The notes: a model not told the origin generated them from the sequence alone. Positions 44,415 to 53,811 are shown, counted from the first letter of the stretch. The stretch: 64,000 nucleotides of DNA from Desulfomarina profundi (GCF_019703855.1 NZ_AP024086.1:620001-684000); one strand, 5' to 3'. Program-made: numbers and translations.

Positions 44415-45281
44415 TTATCCGGAACTATTTCTGTGAGCTCCGGCGAAGAGTTTCTGGCTGGTTATGGTTAGAAAAATAGCAAAGAGTGCAGCTGCAAGGC
44501 CGAGCAGGACATTATAGAATGGCGGGGCAGCCAGAGCCAGGCGGATTATCAGGGTCGAGAGAGCATAGCCCGAGTTTCTGAAAACCGCATAAAATGAAGG
44601 CTGGTAGCACTGTGAAAAAAGAACAACGAGAATGTCTGTTAAAATGAGAATGGTATAAAAACTGTGCAGGAAATCTGTGTGTTCAACTCCTGTAATGGCT
44701 GCCAGGGCACTCTGTATTCCCATAAACGTGAAAGTGAGCAGCAGAAGGAGGGCAATAGCTTTCTTGGCAGCGACAAAACTGTAGAGATCAACAGGTTTCA
44801 TCTTATCGTCCTGGGTGTGAGTCTGGACCATGTAATAGAATCCCAGGAGCACAAAAATCAGCAATGCTCCAAAGCCGTCCGAAAGAATATTAAGGATTGC
44901 CTGTGAATTGCCTTCAAAACTGACTGGTTCGGAAAAACCGGTCAGTTCTTTAAAGGCATTTCTCATGAGAATAAGGGATAATATTTCAAACTGTTTGCCT
45001 ACTGACCTGCTGAAGGAACAGGGGATGGTGAAAATAAGGCTGATGACTTCCAGAACAAGTACCACGGTGAAGGCAGCCTGCACCGCGTAGAAATGATTGC
45101 GGGGAACAAATGAGGAGAATTGTCCGGGGAGGAGGTTCTGGCGATTGAGTTCAATGATGACCAGACTGGCGAGAAAAAAGATAACCAGGGCGAAAGAGAT
45201 CTTTCGATGCATCCTTTCGTGTTCCCAGACATGGTGCAGCGGGTCAAAGATATAGTTAATTTTGTCGTAGAGAAAATGCAT
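44415..45281 (-). CDS. Integral membrane protein, unknown function
   Basis: 288 residues with about six hydrophobic helices (about 28-46, 66-88, 138-158, 172-196, 206-226, 242-278). No catalytic or transport motif is recognised. A conserved-looking opening DKINYIFDPLHHVWEHERMHR may lie in the cytoplasm. It faces amrS with a 65-base gap. Confidence 0.65.
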   Translation of the reverse strand: MHFLYDKINYIFDPLHHVWEHERMHRKISFALVIFFLASLVIIELNRQNLLPGQFSSFVPRNHFYAVQAAFTVVLVLEVISLIFTIPCSFSRSVGKQFEILSLILMRNAFKELTGFSEPVSFEGNSQAILNILSDGFGALLIFVLLGFYYMVQTHTQDDKMKPVDLYSFVAAKKAIALLLLLTFTFMGIQSALAAITGVEHTDFLHSFYTILILTDILVVLFSQCYQPSFYAVFRNSGYALSTLIIRLALAAPPFYNVLLGLAAALFAIFLTITSQKLFAGAHRNSSG

Positions 45282-45722
45282 GGCAGGGTGTGATTTATTG
45301 GAAAATTAGAACCTGAATCTTGCAATTGGCAAGTTTACCGGAGATGCGAGGCATCAAGGGCGCACGTATTAACATACTTCAAGCCCTTGATAACGAGGCA
45401 GATTCGGTAAAATTACCAATCCCGCAGGGCAAGGGAGTAAAGAAAAAACAATCTCACTCGGATAGTGATAATACAGTCCTTACTGCGATATGATAATTAT
45501 TTGTTTATACAGTATAAATATTTTTTTCTTCCCGAAGTGCAGGATTTAGGTAGAAATATTTTTATAATTCACGGTTCTACCATACTTGCCGCACTAAGGC
45601 AATTGACAGGCGACGAGAAAATATAACCTGAATCCTGTAACCTGTTACAAATATGATAATTGATACAACGAAGTTGCATGCCCTGTGATATTTACGAATT
45701 CAGGTGGTATTTTTCTGATATC
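45282..45722. other. Intergenic region with hairpin element
   Basis: 441 bases without a supported gene between two minus-strand genes. It contains the inverted-repeat element at 45325-45420 and A+T-rich sequence. Short copies of ACCTGAATC appear at 45311 and 45627, also found in hairpins near 25808 and 35070. Confidence 0.45.
45325..45420. repeat. Long imperfect inverted repeat
   Basis: The arms ATTGGCAAGTTTACCG...ATCAAGGGC (left) and GCCCTTGAT...CGGTAAAATTACCAAT (right) are each about 37 bases, with a loop of about 22. The perfect inner stem ATCAAGGGC/GCCCTTGAT is nine pairs. It may be a REP/MITE-like element or a stable hairpin at the 5' side of the membrane protein gene. Confidence 0.6.
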
Positions 45723-46064
45723 TCAGAGTGCTATTGTACCCCAGACATCTTTTTTTTTCGGCTCAAAATCCATGACAAATTCGGTCCAGCCAAAAGGGGC
45801 GTTGAGAATCTCTACTCCCAGGTTTTTCGAATATGTCTGTTTTTGTGTCCAGCGGGGACGGGCTTTCATTTTAAAATTTTTGCCACGACCCGAAACAACA
45901 ATGGAAAGATGTTTTGCCCTGTCATCAAGTTTGAGCGGGATACTGTCCAGTTTCAGACCAAAACGGGAGACATCTGTTATTTCACCTGAAAAGAAGCCGT
46001 TCCCATCGGAGATATCCACGCTCATCTGATTGATTTTCATTCGTTGAAAACGTCTGTTTTCCAT
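45723..46064 (-). CDS. PilZ-domain c-di-GMP-binding protein
   Basis: 113 residues from the ATG at 46064, which has AGGAGG eight bases upstream; longer starts have no ribosome site. NRRFQRMKIN and a following DVSRFGLKLDS are the PilZ RxxxR and [D/N]xSxxG motifs (the second appears as DVSRFG). The domain binds cyclic di-GMP and regulates motility or surface polymers. No partner is adjacent; the candidate surface-fibre locus begins 2.1 kb away. Confidence 0.75.
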   Translation of the reverse strand: MENRRFQRMKINQMSVDISDGNGFFSGEITDVSRFGLKLDSIPLKLDDRAKHLSIVVSGRGKNFKMKARPRWTQKQTYSKNLGVEILNAPFGWTEFVMDFEPKKKDVWGTIAL

Positions 46065-46274
46065 TTTTCCTCCTGTGCAGTTAAGGTTAAACGAGAAAAA
46101 TGGGAGTAACAATCCACTTACTCTGTAATCATATACTCTGAGCTGTTGGAAAATGTGGGCGCTTTCTTTTACAATAGAGTCATTTCCAGAAAAAGCAAGT
46201 GAAAAAAGCACAAACAAGAGGTCAGGCATTAAGAAGTGTGCCGAAGAGCCGGACAATACAAAAAATGTCGTCTG

Positions 46275-46338
46275 ATTTTTTCTACTCCCCGGAGTCTATG
46301 CTTACCTGAATTCGAACAAAAATATCATGTCTGGACAG
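46275..46338. repeat. Half copy of the MITE-like element, overlapping the rarA end
   Basis: CCCGGAGTCTATGCTTACCTG, then TTCGAACAAAAATATCATG and TCTGGACAG, match the right half of the elements at 16591 and 34527 (CGGAGTCTACGCTTACC, TCGAACAAAAAATCTCAT, TCTGGACAG). The left half is absent. The last codons and stop of rarA (VQT-stop) lie within its terminal repeat. Confidence 0.65.
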
Positions 46339-47647
46339 CCTCCTGGTTTTTTCTGAGTTTTTCCCACCAAGCCAGTCGTTTCTCTATTTCTTTTTCAAAA
46401 CCGAATTTCGAGGGTGTGTAATATGTTTTTTCCTCCATGTCTTCCGGGAAATAGTTCTGGTAGCTGTAATTGTTGTCATAATCGTGGGAATATCGGTATC
46501 CATTTCCATATCCCAGGTCTTTCATCATTTTTGTAGGGGCATTGCGGATTGACAGGGGAACTTTGAGATGCCCTGTGGTAAGGGCGTCTTTTTTTGCATT
46601 GTTATAGGCCGTTTCGGTTGAATTGCTTTTCGGTGCGGTTGCCAGGTAGATTGTCAGCTGGCTGAGGGCCGTATTGGCTTCCGGTATTCCGAGGAAATGA
46701 ACAGCGTCTTTGATGGCAACAGCCTGAACAATGGCCTGGGGGTCGGCAAGACCGATGTCTTCCGTAGCTATTCTCACAAGTCTTCGAGTTATATACATGG
46801 GGTCCTCCCCACCTTCAATCATTCTTGCCAGCCAGTAGAGCGCAGCCTGGGGATCGCTGCCCCTGACTGATTTCTGAAAGGCGGAGATGAGGTTGAAATG
46901 CTCTTCTCCCCTCTTGTCATAAAAAGGGATGGGGTTGTTCAGGGCACCTTTTATACTTTCAAGGGTGATTGTATCGCCGTTTTCAGCGTGTCGGCTTATG
47001 AGTTCAAGGAGATTCAATCCTTTTCTGGCATCTCCCCCTGCCTTTCGACAGAGACAGGACAGGGCGTCGTCGTCAAAAGAGAGGTTTTTTGACAGGTTTG
47101 AAAGCGCTTTTGTGAGAATGATCCGCAGGTGCTTCTCCTCCAGGGGGTCAAGAACGAACAGGTGGCACCTGGAAAGCAGGGCCGGGATGATTTCAAAGGA
47201 GGGATTTTCCGTTGTGGCCCCAATGAGAACAATTGCACCGGATTCAACATAGGGGAGGAAGGCGTCCTGTTGTGATTTGTTAAACCTGTGGATTTCATCT
47301 ATAAAGACAAGGGTTTTTCTGTTTTCATTGTTATAGAGAAATCGGGTGCGTTCCATCAGTTTTTTCACTTCCGCAATTTTACTGAGAACTCCACTGAAGG
47401 GGCAGAATGCGTGGTTGGTGTTTTCCTGAATCAACCTGGCAATGGTAGTTTTGCCACATCCGGGAGGGCCCCAGAGGACAAAGGAAGAGTATTCATCTTT
47501 TTCTATCATCAACCGCAAGGGAGAGTTTTCCGCCAGAAGCTTTTCCTGCCCTTCTATCCGGTTAATACAGGAAGGGCGGCATATTTCAGCAAGTGGTCGA
47601 TCTGCCGGCAGTTTTGTTTTTTCCAGCAAAGAGCGTTGTCTGGTCAT
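46325..47647 (-). CDS. rarA: Replication-associated recombination AAA ATPase RarA/MgsA
   Basis: 440 residues from the ATG at 47647 (MTRQRSLLEK); an upstream extension seen in the open frame has no family match. RarA begins with RPLAEICRPSCINRIEGQEKLL, Walker A GPPGCGKTT and Walker B LVFIDEIHRFNKSQQDAFLP, arginine finger region ATTENPSFE, and the C-terminal MgsA domain (FHLISAFQKSVRGSDPQAALYW appears as FNLISAFQ...). It acts on stalled replication forks. Its final codons are supplied by a truncated repeat element. Confidence 0.93.
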   Translation of the reverse strand: MTRQRSLLEKTKLPADRPLAEICRPSCINRIEGQEKLLAENSPLRLMIEKDEYSSFVLWGPPGCGKTTIARLIQENTNHAFCPFSGVLSKIAEVKKLMERTRFLYNNENRKTLVFIDEIHRFNKSQQDAFLPYVESGAIVLIGATTENPSFEIIPALLSRCHLFVLDPLEEKHLRIILTKALSNLSKNLSFDDDALSCLCRKAGGDARKGLNLLELISRHAENGDTITLESIKGALNNPIPFYDKRGEEHFNLISAFQKSVRGSDPQAALYWLARMIEGGEDPMYITRRLVRIATEDIGLADPQAIVQAVAIKDAVHFLGIPEANTALSQLTIYLATAPKSNSTETAYNNAKKDALTTGHLKVPLSIRNAPTKMMKDLGYGNGYRYSHDYDNNYSYQNYFPEDMEEKTYYTPSKFGFEKEIEKRLAWWEKLRKNQEAVQT

Positions 47648-48216
47648 CTGTTTCTCAATTCTAAGGCTGTCGTTAGGATGGATTAAAAAACTTCGGAAAC
47701 AGGTTACATGTTTTTTAAAAAAAATGAACCTTTTTGATGTTGCAGTGTACTCATGAACAGAAAGGCGAAAAACACACCGGTTCAATTCATGAAATGGTGA
47801 GTGGAAAAAAGCCTGATGAAGTGAGCAAGAGTTTACAGTAGAAAGTCATAACACAATAATGGAGTATTTCGGTAAGTAATAAATCAGTTTTGTGTTTTGT
47901 TGGGAAATTTGTAAGATTTTGCTGGTACAATTGTAATTAAGAAGAAGCAATGATACGATTTCTGTAAAAGAGCATTAACAACTGGGTCTGTATAAGGGGT
48001 TGGGATAATGTGTTCAGACAAAAAAACGAGTAAAACATGCAAAGTAAAGGAAGGTCAAAACCGTCTGAACAGCTGGGGAATCAAAGAGTTTTTTGACGTG
48101 GTTTCCTTGTTCTTGCCCAACTTATGCGTTATACTTAAAATATCTATTTTTAAAAAAGCATCACAAGCAGACCAGTCGAGTCTAACTAAACAAAATACAT
48201 ACACTTTGGTGAAATC
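47648..48216 (+). other. Control region upstream of the giant repeat-protein gene
   Basis: 569 bases, mostly A+T-rich and without a supported gene; a 72-codon frame at 48008-48226 overlaps the next start and has no family match. A sigma-70-like promoter is listed separately. The divergent rarA promoter must also lie here. Confidence 0.5.
48107..48135 (+). promoter_or_regulatory. Sigma-70-like promoter for the repeat-protein operon
   Basis: TTGTTC (48107-48112) and TATACT (48130-48135) are separated by an ideal 17 bases and lie about 80 bases before the start codon. The -10 is good and the -35 has three mismatches. Confidence 0.45.
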
Positions 48217-51200
48217 ATGTTGTTAATTTCCTCTCTTCGAGAAAACAGGAAAAAGTTCCCGGTTGGGCCATTGGTTGTAGTTTTTCTGGTCCATTTCTTT
48301 TCATCTTCAGCAATTGCAGGGTCAAGTATCAAGGGGGCCGTTCTGAACATCCCCACCAAAATGGATCGTGATGTCAATATTGCCATCGGTAAAAACAATA
48401 AAGCCAATATGAATTCTATTGTTTTGAAAAATATTGATGTCACCGGAGTTATCAGAAACAAGGTGAAGAGCGGGACAAGTGTGAATGTGGCCATCGGAAA
48501 TAAAAATACGGCCAATCAGGACTCGGTAACAGCTGAAGGTGGCATAGTTCGCGGTGCTGTAATGAATGACACTGATACCAAGACACCAATCAACGTGGTT
48601 ATCGGCAGTGAAAACAGTGCCAACCAGTCATCAGTCGCCTTGAAGGACAGCACGGTGAATGGTGCTGTATATAATAAGTCCAGGGGGAAAAACCTGGTCA
48701 ACGTCGGTATCGGAAGCAAGAATAAACTGGATCAGGCTTCCGTCAGGGTTGAGGGGAGCACAGTCAACGGTGGTATTCTTAATTCATCTGACTCTAAAAA
48801 TCTTGTAAACGTGGCAATTGGCAAGGGAAATGAGGCTGTACAGGCGTCAACGGCAGTAAAGGATTCCCGGATAAACGGAGCACTTATCAACTCCTCCAAG
48901 GGAGACAACCTGATCAATGTGGCCATCGGCAGCGATAACAGGGCAGACCAGGCTACCGTCAGGGTTGAAGGCAGTACGATCAACGGGGTTGTTTTAAACA
49001 ATTCCGACTCCAAGAATCTTGTAAATGCTGCTATCGGCAATGAAAATACAGCGGTTCAGGCCTCCACCACTGTCAAGGATTCCACGGTGAACGGATTTAC
49101 CGTTAACACTTCCCGCAGTGAAAATGCAGTTAATGTGGCTATAGGAAACAAGAACACAGCCATTCAGAATTCCATCAGTCTTGAAGGGAGTAAGGTAAAT
49201 GGCGGGATTGTGAACACCACTACAAGCAAAAACCTGGTCAACGCAGCCATCGGAAATGAAAATACTGCGGAGCAGAGTTCTGTACTGATGAAGAACTCGA
49301 CACTGAACGGCATCGTAGTCAACAGTACGCTTGGCCAGAACGGGATTAACGTGGCTGTCGGTAATAAAAATACGGCTCAACAGTCTATCGTTAAGATGGA
49401 AGGGAGTACCGTCAATGGTGCAGTGATCAATACCACTACTTCCAAGAATCTTGTAAATGCAGCAATTGGCAACGAAAACAGGGCAACTCAGGCCTCTACC
49501 ATCATCAAGGGTTCAAAGGTAAACGGGGTTGTTGTTAATTCTGCTGTCGGTCAGACCGGTATAAACGTGGCCATAGGTAACAGGAGCACTGCAGATCAGT
49601 CGGTCGTAAGGATTGAAAACAGTAAGGTCAATGGCGCCGTGATTAATACATCCGCTGTTCAAAATTCAATTAATGCCGCCATCGGTAACGACAGCCATGC
49701 CGCCCAGGCATCGACTATTATCAAGAACACGGAACTGGACGGGGCAACAATTAATACTGTAACCGGCCAGAATGCAGTTAATGTGGCCATAGGTAATAAA
49801 ACAACAGCCGATCAATCGGTGATACGTCTGGAAGACAGCAAGGTGAAAGGGGTGATTGTCAATACTTCAGCTCTCCAGAATGCGGTCAATGCAGCAATTG
49901 GCAACGAAAGTTCAGCAACCCAGGCATCGACAGTTCTTGAGGGATCAGAGCTGAGAGGTGTGGCGGTCAATACGGCGGTCGGTCAGAATGCTGTCAATGT
50001 GGCCATAGGTAACAAGACCCATGCCACCCAGTCTTCAATCAAGATGAAAAGGACCAAGGTGGATGGTGCCATCATCAATACCTCTATCATGCAGAATGCT
50101 GTGAACGCGGCTATCGGCAACAAGAGCTCGGCTACCCAGGGTTCAACAGTATTGACTGATTCCGAGATAAAGGGAGTGACAATTAATACAGCTGTTGCTC
50201 AGAACGCAGTCAATGCCGCCATTGGTAATAAGACCCACGCGACCCAGTCTTCAATTGTCCTGGACAGGACCAAGGTTAAGGGGGCGGTTATCAATACATC
50301 AGTCATGCAGAATGCTGTGAACGTGGCCATTGGCAACGAGAGTTCGGCTACCCAGGTTTCCACGGTTATGAAAGACTCAGAACTGAAAGGCGTAACCGTC
50401 AATACCGCGATCAGTCAGAATGCTGTTAATGCTGCCATCGGCAATAAAACTCATGCGACCCAGTCTTCAATCGTTCTTGACAGGACGAAAGTCAAAGGGG
50501 CAATCATAAATACATCTGTTGCTCAGAATGCCATAAACGCGGCCATTGGCAACGAGAGTTCAGCTACCCAGGCGTCAACCATAATGAAAGATTCGGAGCT
50601 CAAGGGTGCTATCGTGAACACCTCCGGTGGTCAGAACGTGATCAATGCTGCTTTTGGCAACAGAACTGAAGCCAACCAGGTTGCAGCCAAAATTACGGAC
50701 AGCAAGATCGAGGGTGCGGTTGTCAATACAGGGATCAGCCAGAATGCTGTAAATGTGGCCATCGGTAATGAAAGCTCTGCATCACAGACCACAACAATCA
50801 TGAAGGGCTCTGAGTTAAAGGGAGCGGTGGTAAATACATCGCTTGGTCTGAACAATGTGAATGCAGCGCTGGGAAACAGGGTGGAGGCCAACCAGGCAAC
50901 CACAAAACTGACAGACACCAAGGTCAAGGGAGCGATTGTCAATACTTCAATCGGTCACAGTATGCTGAATGCCGGAATCGGGAATAACATGAAACTGAAC
51001 CAGATCAGCTCTGTTCTGGAGAAAAGTACCGTTGAGGGTGCAGTTGTCAATACCGGAATCGGCATCGGGGCAATCAATGTGGGAGCAGGTAACGCCATAG
51101 AAGCCAATCAGGCAGCTCTCCAGGCCAGGGAAACCAATATTAAGGGTGCTGTAATCAATACAGTTGGTGGCGGAGCCGCCAACCTGGCCTTTGGAAACAG

Positions 51201-52743
51201 AATAGAAGCCAATCAGGCAGCAGTAAAGGCAGAAAAAAGCAAAATTGAAGGTACTGTTGTCAACACCGTTATCGGAGCAGGTGTGAACCTTGCTGCCGGC
51301 AACAGAATAAAAGCCAATCAGGCAGCCGTAACCATGAAGGATTCCACGCTCAGGGGAACAGCGGTCAACACTCTTGCAGGAGCCGGGGTTAATATCGCCA
51401 TAGGTAACGAAGTGAATGCCAATCAGGCTGCTGTCAGCATGGAAGGGTCAACCCTGGAGGGAACAACTGTAAATACCGCTGCGGGCGCTGCAGCCAACCT
51501 GGCCTTCGGGAGCAAGATTAACGCTAACCAGGCAGCGGTGAGTATGAAGAATTCCACCCTGAAGGGAAATGCCATTAATACTGCAGGAGGTGCTGTCGTC
51601 AACCTCGCCGCAGGAAACAGAATTGAGGCTAATCAGGCGGCAGTCAGTATGAAGGGTTCCCATCTGGAAGGTACTGTAGTGAACACGGCAGCCGGTGCTG
51701 CAGCTAACCTGGCATTCGGTAATAAGATAACCGCTAACCAGGCGGCTGTGAATATGAAAAATTCGACCCTGAAGGGTGGTAATATTATCAATACCGTTGG
51801 TGGTGCTGCAGTAAACCTGGCCGCAGGGAGCAATGTAGAGGCCAATCAGGCTGCAGTCAGCATGAATAATTCTACACTCCAGGGATCTGTAGTGAACACG
51901 GCAGCCGGTGCGGCAGCCAACCTCGCCTTTGGCAGCAATGTTGAGGCGAACCAGGCGGCTGTCAGTATGAAAAACTCAACCCTGAAAGGGAATGTCACGA
52001 ACACTGTAGCAGGTGGTGCTATCAACCTTGCTGCGGGAAGTGGAGCCAAGGCCAACCAAGGTGCCATCGTGATGAAAAACAGTACCGTTAAAGGTAATGT
52101 ACATAACAGGGTAGCCGGAGTTGCAGCTAACCTCGCCTTTGGAAGTGGTGCGGAGGCCAATCAGGCTGCAGCCAGTCTGTCGAACACTACAATTGGGGGC
52201 AATATTACAAACAAGGTAACCGGTGCTGCTGTGAACCTGGCGGGCGGTGGAGGTGCTGTTGCCAATCAGGGTGCCATCAAGGCGAATAACAGTACAGTTA
52301 GAGGAAGTGTTACCAATAAGGTTAGTGGAGCTGGTGTGAACCTGGCTCTTGGAAGTGGAGCCCATGCGAATCAGGGAGCAACTGAACTGAAAGGTGCTAC
52401 TGTTCGGGGAAGTGTTTCCAACAGTGTGGGTGGTGGAGCTTTGAATCTGGCTCTTGGCCGTGGAACAGAAGCCAACATGGGGGCGACCGTGATCAGAAAT
52501 GCGAGTGTCGGCTCTGTTTCCACAAGAGTCAGAGGAGGAGCTCTTAATCTGGCATTAGGCAGCGGAGCCCAGGCCAATTCGGGTACTGTTGCTGTTAATA
52601 GCGGAAGTGTAGGCAATGCGCATGTTTATTCTGGAACAGGAATTGTGGTGAATGACGTCAAATCACCACTCAGTTTTGGCCAAAACATCAACATCGCAAC
52701 GGGAGGGCAAGTTTCGAATAAAAACTCTGTAATTATCAAGTAG
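48217..52743 (+). CDS. Giant secreted repeat protein, curlin-like (candidate amyloid subunit)
   Basis: 1508 residues. A signal peptide is likely cleaved after SAIA (residue 34). The rest is 40 tandem units of 36 residues (units 1-25) then 35 residues (units 26-40), core VNxAIGNxxxAxQ plus a segment like STxxxxStVNGaVINTs. Regular Gln, Asn and Ala positions recall curlin repeats (NxAxxxQxGxxNxA), predicting a stacked beta-solenoid or amyloid. Units 1-25 alternate in two subtypes. From unit 26 polar linkers become Gly/Ala/Val-rich (GAAVNLAA). No Cys after the signal. The end (about 1470-1508) is non-repetitive. A smaller repeat protein, a third small protein and a CsgG-like gene follow. A surface fibre or coat is the likely product, inferred. 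Confidence 0.8.
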   Translation: MLLISSLRENRKKFPVGPLVVVFLVHFFSSSAIAGSSIKGAVLNIPTKMDRDVNIAIGKNNKANMNSIVLKNIDVTGVIRNKVKSGTSVNVAIGNKNTANQDSVTAEGGIVRGAVMNDTDTKTPINVVIGSENSANQSSVALKDSTVNGAVYNKSRGKNLVNVGIGSKNKLDQASVRVEGSTVNGGILNSSDSKNLVNVAIGKGNEAVQASTAVKDSRINGALINSSKGDNLINVAIGSDNRADQATVRVEGSTINGVVLNNSDSKNLVNAAIGNENTAVQASTTVKDSTVNGFTVNTSRSENAVNVAIGNKNTAIQNSISLEGSKVNGGIVNTTTSKNLVNAAIGNENTAEQSSVLMKNSTLNGIVVNSTLGQNGINVAVGNKNTAQQSIVKMEGSTVNGAVINTTTSKNLVNAAIGNENRATQASTIIKGSKVNGVVVNSAVGQTGINVAIGNRSTADQSVVRIENSKVNGAVINTSAVQNSINAAIGNDSHAAQASTIIKNTELDGATINTVTGQNAVNVAIGNKTTADQSVIRLEDSKVKGVIVNTSALQNAVNAAIGNESSATQASTVLEGSELRGVAVNTAVGQNAVNVAIGNKTHATQSSIKMKRTKVDGAIINTSIMQNAVNAAIGNKSSATQGSTVLTDSEIKGVTINTAVAQNAVNAAIGNKTHATQSSIVLDRTKVKGAVINTSVMQNAVNVAIGNESSATQVSTVMKDSELKGVTVNTAISQNAVNAAIGNKTHATQSSIVLDRTKVKGAIINTSVAQNAINAAIGNESSATQASTIMKDSELKGAIVNTSGGQNVINAAFGNRTEANQVAAKITDSKIEGAVVNTGISQNAVNVAIGNESSASQTTTIMKGSELKGAVVNTSLGLNNVNAALGNRVEANQATTKLTDTKVKGAIVNTSIGHSMLNAGIGNNMKLNQISSVLEKSTVEGAVVNTGIGIGAINVGAGNAIEANQAALQARETNIKGAVINTVGGGAANLAFGNRIEANQAAVKAEKSKIEGTVVNTVIGAGVNLAAGNRIKANQAAVTMKDSTLRGTAVNTLAGAGVNIAIGNEVNANQAAVSMEGSTLEGTTVNTAAGAAANLAFGSKINANQAAVSMKNSTLKGNAINTAGGAVVNLAAGNRIEANQAAVSMKGSHLEGTVVNTAAGAAANLAFGNKITANQAAVNMKNSTLKGGNIINTVGGAAVNLAAGSNVEANQAAVSMNNSTLQGSVVNTAAGAAANLAFGSNVEANQAAVSMKNSTLKGNVTNTVAGGAINLAAGSGAKANQGAIVMKNSTVKGNVHNRVAGVAANLAFGSGAEANQAAASLSNTTIGGNITNKVTGAAVNLAGGGGAVANQGAIKANNSTVRGSVTNKVSGAGVNLALGSGAHANQGATELKGATVRGSVSNSVGGGALNLALGRGTEANMGATVIRNASVGSVSTRVRGGALNLALGSGAQANSGTVAVNSGSVGNAHVYSGTGIVVNDVKSPLSFGQNINIATGGQVSNKNSVIIK
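48388..52665 (+). repeat. Tandem 108/105-bp coding repeats, 40 units
   Basis: DNA-level tandem array encoding the repeats above. Unit phase begins at GGNAA (Gly-Lys/Asn) and recurs every 108 bases until about 51088, then mostly every 105. Units 15-21 are most alike (GNESSATQ and GNKTHATQ alternate), suggesting recent duplication there. This array is prone to assembly collapse. Confidence 0.85.
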
Positions 52744-52795
52744 TAGTAACGTTGTTGTAATCAACCAAGAATAAATCAAAATGAGGGCACAAATT

Positions 52796-53755
52796 ATGAA
52801 AAAGAAGATCTTAGTTAGCGTTATTGGAATGGCACTGGCAATGAGCGTATCAAACGGAATGGCAGGCTCAAAAATCGACGGAAAAGTGTCCAACAAGAGC
52901 AAAGTCAAAAAATCGATCAACATGGCCATTGGCAAAAACAACAAGGCCCGGATGGGATCAATCAGCATGAAGGGTACCACCATCAGTAAGACCGGTGTAG
53001 TAACAAACGATTCCAAGGTGAAGAAATCCATTAATATGGCCATAGGCAAGAACAATACTGCCAATATGGGTTCCATTAGCATGCAGAACACGAAAATCGC
53101 CGGTAAGGTGTCCAACAAGAGTTCCGTCAAGAAATCCATCAATATGGCAATAGGTAAGAACAATACTGCCAATATGGGTTCCATTAACATCAAAGGTGGA
53201 TCAGTTGGAAAAACTGGTGTAGTAACCAACAATTCCAAAGTTAAGAAGTCCATCAATATGGCAATCGGTAAAGGAAACACTGCCAATATGGGTACCATTA
53301 ACATGAAGAATGCCAAGGTTAATGGAAAAATGTCCAACAAGAGTACCGTGAAGAAATCCATCAACATGGCAATCGGTAAAAACAACACCGCCAATATGGG
53401 TACCATTAACATGAAAGGTGGATCCATCACCAAAACCGGTGTAGTAACCAACGATTCCAAAGTTAAAAAGTCCATCAATATGGCAATTGGTAAAGGGAAC
53501 ACCGCCAATATGGGTACTGTTAATCTGCAGAATTCAAAAATTGCCGGGAAGGTTTCCAACAAGAGTTCTGTTAAGAAGTCCATCAACATGGCCATTGGTA
53601 AAAACAACACCGCCAACATGGGGACTGTTAATATCAAAGGCAGCACTGTTGGAAAAACCGGTGTGATTACCAACAATTCCAAGGTTGAGAAATCCATCAA
53701 CATGGCAATTGGTAAAGGTAACGAATCCAGCATGGGTTCAGTTTCTGTAGAATAA
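52796..53755 (+). CDS. Second secreted repeat protein with Met-ladder repeats
   Basis: 319 residues from the ATG at 52796 (GAGGG eight bases upstream; an upstream in-frame ATG is less well placed). The signal peptide ends at GMA (residue 23). Eight units alternate at 36 and 38 residues, core KKSINMAIGKxNTANMGSI, with either GKVSNKSSV or GKTGVVTNNSKV linkers. The position of Gln in the giant protein is Met here, and units are strongly basic (KVKK). It lies 52 bases after the giant gene, presumably in the same operon, and may be a second fibre subunit or a cap. Confidence 0.78.
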   Translation: MKKKILVSVIGMALAMSVSNGMAGSKIDGKVSNKSKVKKSINMAIGKNNKARMGSISMKGTTISKTGVVTNDSKVKKSINMAIGKNNTANMGSISMQNTKIAGKVSNKSSVKKSINMAIGKNNTANMGSINIKGGSVGKTGVVTNNSKVKKSINMAIGKGNTANMGTINMKNAKVNGKMSNKSTVKKSINMAIGKNNTANMGTINMKGGSITKTGVVTNDSKVKKSINMAIGKGNTANMGTVNLQNSKIAGKVSNKSSVKKSINMAIGKNNTANMGTVNIKGSTVGKTGVITNNSKVEKSINMAIGKGNESSMGSVSVE

Positions 53756-53774
53756 ATAGTACGAAGTAGTTGTC

Positions 53775-53811
53775 AGGGACCCTGCTTTGCGAAAAGCCGG
53801 GCAGGATCCCT
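53775..53811 (+). terminator. Hairpin after the second repeat protein gene
   Basis: AGGGACCCTGC (53775-53785) and GCAGGATCCCT (53801-53811) pair at ten of eleven positions. GTTACTGTTT follows, a weak U tract. It may reduce transcription of the downstream genes relative to the two repeat proteins. Confidence 0.5.

Noticed and set aside
47881-47980. Sigma-54 promoter before the giant repeat gene
   Set aside because: GG and GC pairs are present but not at the required ten-base spacing.
48008-48226. 72-codon frame before the giant repeat gene
   Set aside because: It overlaps the start of the large gene, has no clear ribosome site and no family resemblance. A leader peptide is possible but unsupported.
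48388-52665. Possible CRISPR or satellite array
   Set aside because: The repeats are 105-108 bp, in frame throughout and without unique spacers; they encode protein repeats.
52663-53733. 356-codon repetitive minus-strand frame opposite the Met-ladder protein
   Set aside because: The repeats in the antisense frame simply mirror the plus-strand repeats; it lacks a start signal and signal peptide.
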